A stretch of DNA of 12,172 nucleotides, taken from contig DDIL01000035.1 of NCBI GenBank assembly GCA_002338515.1, positions 925 to 13,096 on the forward strand, in the 5' to 3' direction. Position numbers and translations under genes: made by a program. Under the pieces are notes generated by a model. The model was not told where the DNA came from. It saw nothing but the letters and a program-made list of their open reading frames with translations, and ran no database searches. Below, piece after piece: positions 8,088 through 12,172 of the stretch. The stretch is from Glaciecola sp. UBA1851 (lineage in GTDB: Bacteria > Pseudomonadota > Gammaproteobacteria > Enterobacterales > Alteromonadaceae). Positions within the stretch are counted from its first letter, which is position 1. Every line of letters begins with the position of its first letter.

Positions 8088-8537
8088 TTATTCAGTTAAT
8101 CCAGAAGTAATACTTTTTACCCATGGTACAACCTCTTCTTCAGCAGCTAGTGTTTCTATGGCGTCCACTTCAAACATCTCAGCCACTGGTTTGCCCTGTA
8201 ATTCGGTGAGTAAATCAAAAAATTGACGGCCACCACCACAATAGCTATCACCGTAACTGCTATCTCCTAGCGCTGCAACCGCAAAAGGTTTTCCGTCCAT
8301 CAAAGGAAAAGAGTCTTGTAAGTCAGAAAAGAATAGCTCTAAATTAGGAGGTACATCACCCTGTCCGGTTGTAGATGTAATTATTAAAACAGATTCTGCA
8401 TTCACAAAGTCATCTGTTTCAGGATCGGTATATACTTCACTCTCAATACCTTGAGCACTTAACATATCGTTCACTTCTTCGGCTACATGCTGTGCATTAC
8501 CATATACAGAACCCGCAAAAATACTCACACTTCTCAT
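8088..8537 (-). CDS. yqcA: Flavodoxin-like FMN protein YqcA
   Basis: A 149-residue flavodoxin-fold electron carrier of the YqcA/MioC group, cytoplasmic, with no firmly known partner. The three FMN loops are present: the phosphate loop GSVYGNAQ (9-16), STTGQGDVPPN (55-65), and LGDSSYGDSYCGGGRQF (90-106). The protein aligns well by eye with E. coli YqcA, including MYGN/VYGN, VTSTTGQGD/ITSTTGQGD and ALGDSSY. Its place next to truC also matches E. coli, so YqcA is preferred over MioC. The ATG has GAGGA four bases upstream. Unlike the close spacing I recall for E. coli, 133 bases separate it from truC, and they contain a plausible promoter of its own. Confidence 0.9.
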   Translation of the reverse strand: MRSVSIFAGSVYGNAQHVAEEVNDMLSAQGIESEVYTDPETDDFVNAESVLIITSTTGQGDVPPNLELFFSDLQDSFPLMDGKPFAVAALGDSSYGDSYCGGGRQFFDLLTELQGKPVAEMFEVDAIETLAAEEEVVPWVKSITSGLTE

Positions 8538-8596
8538 TTATTCCTCACAAATTTATCAAACTAAAATCGTCACCAACTACAATGCAGGTAGTGAGT

Positions 8597-8626
8597 ATAA
8601 TATTTATTATTAAGTTTTTGGGTCAA
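8597..8626 (-). promoter_or_regulatory. Candidate promoter of yqcA
   Basis: On the minus strand TTGACC (8626-8621) and TATTAT (8602-8597) are separated by 18 bases, each matching consensus at five of six positions. It sits in the 133-base gap between truC and yqcA and would give a leader of about 50 bases. This is motif evidence only. Confidence 0.45.
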
Positions 8627-8670
8627 ATCGCTATTATTTCAACCTTTTATGGCAAGATAATATGTAAACT

Positions 8671-9399
8671 TTACCCTACTAGATCACGAAACAAAGCTAA
8701 CATGCTATTTAAATCATTGTCGGCAGAGGATGAACAATCAATAAGTTTTTTTGTTGTTGGATGTTCAAAAGAAAGCTTATTGGCCACTAACGCAAGCCGA
8801 TGCATATCAAATTGCGCTCTAGCAAACTTATTTTGCTTACCATCACCGTGGGTGGTATCACCTATTATAGGGTGGCGTATATGCGCCATATGACGACGTA
8901 ATTGATGTTTTCTACCTGTTTTAGGTATTAACTTAACCAAACTATATCTGGCGGTTTTGTAACGCCCAAAATAATGCTCTAACGCAATAGGTACTTCAGT
9001 AGTTTTTACCAACTCAACATGAGTGATAGCGCTTTGAGCTAACTTATCTTTATCTGCTAAAGAATCAGTCATTTTGTCTTGTATCTCTTTTAGCGGATAA
9101 TCTACTATTTGAGATTCAACATACCCCCTAACAATAGCCATATACTGTTTTTGGGTTTGTCTTTCAGTAAAGCTCTGTGTTAGTAATTGTGCCGCTGTTT
9201 TATGAAGCGCCAACACCATCACGCCAGAGGTTGGTTTGTCTAGCCGATGAACGGGATACACTCGTTGATTTAACTGATCGCGAAGAATTTGCAGAAGAAA
9301 TTTCGTTTCATACTTGTCAATAGCACTGCGATGCACAAGCAAACCAGAAGGTTTATGCACAACCACAATGTCATCATCTAAGTAGAGTATTTTTAACAT
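8671..9399 (-). CDS. truC: tRNA pseudouridine(65) synthase
   Basis: RluA-family pseudouridine synthase that isomerises uridine 65 in certain tRNAs. The 242 residues are slightly shorter than E. coli TruC, mostly at the C-terminal end. The N-terminus MLKILYLDDDIVVVHKPSGLLVHRS is the TruC form of the family opening. The catalytic motif HRLDKPTSGV is at 51-60, with Asp54 the nucleophile. LIPKTGRKHQLRRHMAHIRHPIIGD supplies the KTGR/HQLR substrate-binding segment, close to E. coli TruC by eye. No S4 domain is present, as expected for TruC. The upstream ribosome site is weak. It is divergent from the DUF3549 gene, with 120 bases between the two starts, and yqcA lies downstream on the same strand. 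Confidence 0.95.
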   Translation of the reverse strand: MLKILYLDDDIVVVHKPSGLLVHRSAIDKYETKFLLQILRDQLNQRVYPVHRLDKPTSGVMVLALHKTAAQLLTQSFTERQTQKQYMAIVRGYVESQIVDYPLKEIQDKMTDSLADKDKLAQSAITHVELVKTTEVPIALEHYFGRYKTARYSLVKLIPKTGRKHQLRRHMAHIRHPIIGDTTHGDGKQNKFARAQFDMHRLALVANKLSFEHPTTKKLIDCSSSADNDLNSMLALFRDLVG

Positions 9400-9426
9400 T
9401 TATATCAAATCTTTTAGTATTTCACA

Positions 9427-9455
9427 TATAATACACACCCAACTATTTGAAGTAA
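9427..9455. promoter_or_regulatory. Overlapping candidate -10 elements between truC and the DUF3549 gene
   Basis: A perfect TATAAT on + (9427-9432) overlaps TATTAT on - (9433-9428). The minus element has TTACTT (9455-9450) sixteen bases upstream. The plus element has no good -35. The pair sits in the 120-base divergent gap and could serve both genes. Confidence is low because the gap is AT-rich. Confidence 0.3.
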
Positions 9456-9519
9456 TGCATTTATGAAAATATGTATTCAGCAAACCACTTTTGAAATTAG
9501 GGTAAAATCAAGATAAATC

Positions 9520-10623
9520 ATGACAAATAACGCCTCAATCAACACACTTAGTGAATTTTTAATGCAGGCTCAAACACAGTATTTGGTGTTTGATCTAGGT
9601 CGCGGCATCCAAAAAATAGACAATCAGATGTTTTTTGAGTGGGAAAATCAACAAGCACCCTGCGCTTATCCTCGGCAGGATCACGCTTGGTTTTGTATTG
9701 TTTTTTGGAATGAGAAGCTAAGTGAAGAACGTTACATCTGGTTTATTAAACTACCATTGGAAGAAAGAGGCTTTATTAACCAAGCTGCCCGCAATCAATT
9801 TCTTGAAATAATCGTAACTGCTTTAGGAAAGGAGTTAGAACATACATCTAACACTCAGGCACAATTGCCTGAAAATCCCTACGTATTCCAACCAAGTCAA
9901 CAACAACTGGCCGATTGTAATGCACATATTCGATATATTCTAAATATACAGTCGTCATCCAATCAGGCAGCAAGTATCAAAAACGTTATGGCTTATCTTA
10001 AAGCGCCAAACTTACAGCAAAATGAGAATTTATGGACAGAGTTTAGTTTGCAAAATATCTCTGATATTGTCATCAATCCAGTACACTTAGATCTTGTAGC
10101 ATCGAACTCAAGAGCAAATGAAGTAATTGGTCAATCTAGAAACATTTGCCAAACAACTATCGCAGACAATATTCATCTATATCCAACGCCTTTATCTAAT
10201 TGTATATTTGCAAGCCTAGAAAGCGTAGAAGTTTCTGAATATTTAACCTCTAAGCTTATTACATTACATAAAACCATTGAAGAAAAAAATACTGCGGCTT
10301 TGTGTTTAAGAGCGCTTTCTTATAAACCTAATAAAATGACAAAGCAATATATAGCTAGTTTGATTATAGATGGAAATAAATTAGATCTTGAAACCTGTGT
10401 GGTTATAGCTGGACGTTTTTGGAATACATTAAAAGATAAGCAACTACTAGCCCAATTCATGCATCAAATAGCAGACTTAGACCATGAATTTTTACTATTC
10501 CGCTCAATTTATAGTGACTTAGTGCGTGTTCCAGAAGTAAGAGAAGAACTGTTGCAATTTATACGTTCAACTGAAAGAACAGAATTAGTGTCAAAAGCAA
10601 TTGGTAGTTTATTTCAACAATAA
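9520..10623 (+). CDS. DUF3549 family protein
   Basis: A 367-residue protein of unknown function, recognised as DUF3549 from its N-terminal third. That part has LSEFLMQAQTQYLVFDLGRG (about 10-29), CAYPRQDHAWFCIVFWN (48-64) and YIWFIKLPLEERG (71-83), the arrangement I recall in Vibrio, Pseudoalteromonas and Alteromonas members. No signal peptide, membrane segment or catalytic motif is visible. The C-terminal half is helical and leucine-rich, possibly of HEAT-like character (inference only). The ribosome site is poor: AGGG stands about 17 bases before the ATG. A DUF3301 gene follows after ten bases, a pairing I recall as common in these genera, often beside truC and yqcC. No function should be assigned. 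Confidence 0.85.
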   Translation: MTNNASINTLSEFLMQAQTQYLVFDLGRGIQKIDNQMFFEWENQQAPCAYPRQDHAWFCIVFWNEKLSEERYIWFIKLPLEERGFINQAARNQFLEIIVTALGKELEHTSNTQAQLPENPYVFQPSQQQLADCNAHIRYILNIQSSSNQAASIKNVMAYLKAPNLQQNENLWTEFSLQNISDIVINPVHLDLVASNSRANEVIGQSRNICQTTIADNIHLYPTPLSNCIFASLESVEVSEYLTSKLITLHKTIEEKNTAALCLRALSYKPNKMTKQYIASLIIDGNKLDLETCVVIAGRFWNTLKDKQLLAQFMHQIADLDHEFLLFRSIYSDLVRVPEVREELLQFIRSTERTELVSKAIGSLFQQ

Positions 10624-10633
10624 AAGGCATAAG

Positions 10634-10942
10634 ATGGATTTAGGTACACTAGTAGTATTAGCAGTTGTTGGCTTAGTCATCTATCAGTTTTGGCATTTAC
10701 GCGCTATTGCAGAAAAAGCGGTTTTTTACGCGAATCAATATTGTAATAAGCACGGATTACAATATATATCGCTGGCTCGCTCAAACGCAAAATTTAAAGC
10801 TTATAAAGGCAAGCTTGATTGGCATGTTGAATATCAACTAGAGTTTAGTAGCGATGGAGAGATAGAGTACACAGGCTCGCTTATTTGCCATGGTAAACAC
10901 TTAGTTAAAGTAGAGGTTCCTGCATATAGAATCAATACATAA
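10634..10942 (+). CDS. DUF3301 small membrane-anchored protein
   Basis: A 102-residue protein with one N-terminal membrane helix (about residues 3-20, LGTLVVLAVVGLVIYQFW), then a charged HLRAIAEKA stretch, and a soluble C-terminal part rich in beta strands (DWHVEYQLEFSSDGEIEYTG). This matches DUF3301. It is probably anchored in the inner membrane; which side carries the soluble part is not certain. The start at 10634 is preferred to an in-frame one at 10601 because AAGG stands six bases upstream and the longer form would place basic residues before the helix and overlap the DUF3549 stop. It is likely in one transcript with the DUF3549 gene. Its stop falls within the U-tract of the convergent csrB terminator, which probably ends transcription for both. 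Function unknown. Confidence 0.85.
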   Translation: MDLGTLVVLAVVGLVIYQFWHLRAIAEKAVFYANQYCNKHGLQYISLARSNAKFKAYKGKLDWHVEYQLEFSSDGEIEYTGSLICHGKHLVKVEVPAYRINT

Positions 10943-10969
10943 AAGAAAAGCAGGCATATAGCCTGCTTT
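10941..10969 (-). terminator. Rho-independent terminator of csrB, probably bidirectional
   Basis: On the minus strand AAAGCAGGC, loop TATAT, GCCTGCTTT form a perfect 9-bp stem followed by TCTTTT, a good U-rich tail. On the plus strand the same hairpin is followed by CTATCT, so it can also stop DUF3301 transcripts, though less ideally. Confidence 0.9.
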
Positions 10970-11199
10970 CTATCTAAATTTCGAGCATCCTTCTCAGCGT
11001 TCCGTTGCCATCAACTTCATCCTAAAAACGTCCCTTACACCCCTTTCCATTTTAATCCCACTCGTCCTAAGCAGGCAACACGCCTTGTGTCGGTCCCTTT
11101 TCCTTTATCCTTCTATATAAGCCTTCCGTATTCGCTTAACTTGCCAAATCCTTTGGCGTGTCCTTTTGCATCTCCCATCATCCTGAAGCCCTGAAGACA
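10941..11199 (-). ncRNA. csrB: CsrB/CsrC/RsmZ-type CsrA-sequestering small RNA
   Basis: A regulatory RNA of about 260 nt expected to bind many CsrA (RsmA) dimers and so relieve repression of CsrA target mRNAs. The transcribed strand has fifteen GGA motifs: eight AGGA, four GGGA, two CGGA and one TGGA. The other strand has none, and no protein frame fills the gap. Some sites lie in hairpin loops, the best being GCCAAA-GGA-TTTGGC at 11143-11157; GAGAAGGATGCTC (10983-10995) and the weaker CTTAGGACGAG (11061-11071) also present GGA in a loop. The RNA ends in a strong intrinsic terminator. The 5' end is inferred at about 11194-11199 from a TATTCT -10. A GacA/UvrY site lies about 175 bases upstream. 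The gene sits near truC and yqcA, the neighbourhood of csrB in E. coli. Its length is nearer CsrC (about 245 nt) than CsrB (about 370 nt). The RNA class is near-certain; exact 5' end and csrB versus csrC naming are not. Confidence 0.92.
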
Positions 11200-11204
11200 G
11201 ATAT

Positions 11205-11210
11205 AGAATA
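11205..11210 (-). promoter_or_regulatory. Candidate -10 element of csrB
   Basis: TATTCT on the minus strand, with transcription expected near 11198. A 17-base spacer would place CATAAA as the -35, a very poor match, as expected for a promoter that depends on an activator. An overlapping alternative, CTATAT (11206-11201), would shift the start by about four bases. The 150 bases between this and the GacA site are AT-rich with no other clear feature. Confidence 0.5.
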
Positions 11211-11358
11211 GCGAAAATTACAAATAATTTATGATTTAAAATTAAATTAATAATTGGAGATTAGATACAAAAGAGTAAGTGATATTTTAACTTATTGTAT
11301 TTTTTGACTATTTTTGAATTTATAGGTCATTTTCTGAAATTTATTGCTGTTTTACTCA

Positions 11359-11388
11359 CAGTTTTGTAAGAGATCTCTTACAAAACTG
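11359..11388. promoter_or_regulatory. GacA/UvrY upstream activating sequence in a 30-bp perfect palindrome
   Basis: The core TGTAAGAGATCTCTTACA (11365-11382) matches the GacA-family consensus TGTAAG-N6-CTTACA at every fixed position. The symmetry continues six bases on each side (CAGTTT and AAACTG), making 30 bases of perfect dyad. It lies about 175 bases upstream of the inferred csrB start, consistent with the distant location of such sites at rsmY, rsmZ and csrB genes. It also lies 21 bases past the GNAT stop, but there is no U-tract on either strand, so a terminator role is unlikely. Confidence 0.9.
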
Positions 11389-11408
11389 CGGGTTGTTGTG
11401 GAAATGTA

Positions 11409-12059
11409 CTAATCAAGATTTTGGTTACGTGGGTGGAACATGACTTTGCCTTTAATGTTTCCAACCGAAATTTCTTCAATATGTTTAAAGCCACCGTCTT
11501 CAAAAAATGAAATACATTTCGGTAACGTAACCAACACTCCAACTCCTTCGGAGCTTTCGTCTTCTAGTAATAATCCTAATACAGCGCTCATTAACACGTG
11601 GCCTAATCCCATATCTTGATGATCAGGATGCACACCAATTAGTGAAAGCATATGGTAGTTTTTTGCCGGGATCTTTTCCCTAACTTTCTCTTCCTTAACA
11701 ATCATCTGTTTGGTACCAAAATATCCTGCCGTTAACAACATTTTGAGTCGCCAATGCCAGAACTTCCCTGAACCAAAAGCCATGTCAGGTTTAGTCAAAC
11801 ACGTCACAGCTAACAACCTTTCATCTTCGTATAAACCAATAAGTGACTGTCCTGCATCCCAATAGGTATTTACCTCTTCTCTGATAGCACTTCTTAATCT
11901 TGCTTCATACCCTTCTTTTTCAACTTGGAAGATATCAGTAAATAATGGATCATCAAAATAGGCATTGTATAAAATAGACGCTGCAACTTTTAAATCGTCA
12001 GCGTTCAGGTAGGTTGCTTTAACCTGTTGTAAATCGGGATTATATTGAGCAAGTGGCAT
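11409..12059 (-). CDS. GNAT family N-acetyltransferase, substrate unknown
   Basis: A 216-residue cytoplasmic acetyl-CoA-dependent transferase. Motif A of the GNAT fold is clear: LSLIGVHPDHQDMGLGHVLM (about 138-157), where QDMGLG (148-153) is the Q-x-x-G-x-G pyrophosphate-binding loop. The following helix and the LVTLPKCISFFEDGGFKHIEEI stretch (motif B, near residues 178-200) complete the domain. The N-terminal AASILYNAYFDDPLF resembles other GNATs annotated only as general acetyltransferases, so acceptor and pathway cannot be named. The ATG start has AGAGA about nine bases upstream, a weak ribosome site. Upstream bases to the window end hold AT-rich sequence with a TATAAT-like box (minus strand, near 12153) whose -35 would fall outside the window. 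It is transcribed in the same direction as csrB, which lies downstream, but the GacA palindrome and csrB promoter separate them. Confidence 0.85.
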   Translation of the reverse strand: MPLAQYNPDLQQVKATYLNADDLKVAASILYNAYFDDPLFTDIFQVEKEGYEARLRSAIREEVNTYWDAGQSLIGLYEDERLLAVTCLTKPDMAFGSGKFWHWRLKMLLTAGYFGTKQMIVKEEKVREKIPAKNYHMLSLIGVHPDHQDMGLGHVLMSAVLGLLLEDESSEGVGVLVTLPKCISFFEDGGFKHIEEISVGNIKGKVMFHPRNQNLD

Positions 12060-12172
12060 GACGAGTTCTCTTATAAAGTCAAAAAAATAAAGTCAGTATT
12101 AGATTATGAAGAAACTGACATAGTAATTGTAAACCAAAATGTTAATTATTATAACACTTCTTTAACAATACT

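Noticed and set aside
8492..8893. Plus-strand frame of 133 codons across the yqcA-truC gap
   Set aside because: It overlaps the end of truC and the start of yqcA in antisense, has no recognisable motif, and both flanking minus-strand genes are clear family members.
10941..11200. Pyrimidine-rich plus strand as a degenerate repeat array, CRISPR or structured plus-strand RNA
   Set aside because: There are no regular spacers or direct repeats of CRISPR type; the TCC-rich plus strand is just the complement of the GGA-rich RNA, and terminator and activator site both point to minus-strand transcription.
11359..11388. The 30-bp palindrome as a terminator of the GNAT gene
   Set aside because: There is no U-tract after the hairpin on the minus strand, the stem is AT-rich, and the core is an exact GacA/UvrY box next to a CsrB-type RNA.

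Overview
The window looks like chromosome from a marine gammaproteobacterium of the Alteromonadales (Alteromonas/Paraglaciecola/Glaciecola-like). This rests on protein resemblance, on the low-GC coding style, on the map-glnD-dapD order, and on a truC/yqcA block with DUF3549 and DUF3301 genes beside it. The genus is an inference.

Left part (1-2939): the edge of a cell-surface polysaccharide region. It holds the 3' part of a family-2 glycosyltransferase on +, then, convergent on -, a probable sulfotransferase followed by rfbA (glucose-1-phosphate thymidylyltransferase, first step of dTDP-rhamnose synthesis). Together they suggest a rhamnose- or deoxysugar-containing, possibly sulfated, surface glycan.

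Middle (2940-8038): the conserved + strand housekeeping run map, glnD, dapD, then a small hotdog-fold thioesterase. glnD and dapD overlap by ATGA. map and glnD, like rfbA, start with TTG behind good Shine-Dalgarno sites. In many relatives rpsB lies divergently upstream of map; here the polysaccharide genes occupy that side.

Right part (8088-12059): yqcA (flavodoxin) and truC (tRNA pseudouridine-65 synthase) on -, and divergently DUF3549 and DUF3301 genes on +. A GNAT acetyltransferase lies on - at the far end.

The most important element is not protein-coding. The 466-base gap 10943-11408 contains a CsrB/CsrC/RsmZ-type regulatory RNA on the - strand (about 11199 to 10941). It has fifteen GGA motifs on the transcribed strand and none on the other. 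Some sit in hairpin loops, and the RNA ends in a 9-bp GC-rich terminator hairpin with a U-rich tail. Upstream, at 11365-11382, is a perfect match to the GacA/UvrY activating sequence TGTAAG-N6-CTTACA, embedded in a 30-bp perfect palindrome. In E. coli csrB lies in the same syd/yqcC/truC/yqcA neighbourhood, which supports orthology. The inferred circuit is GacS-GacA (BarA-UvrY) activating this RNA, which sequesters CsrA.
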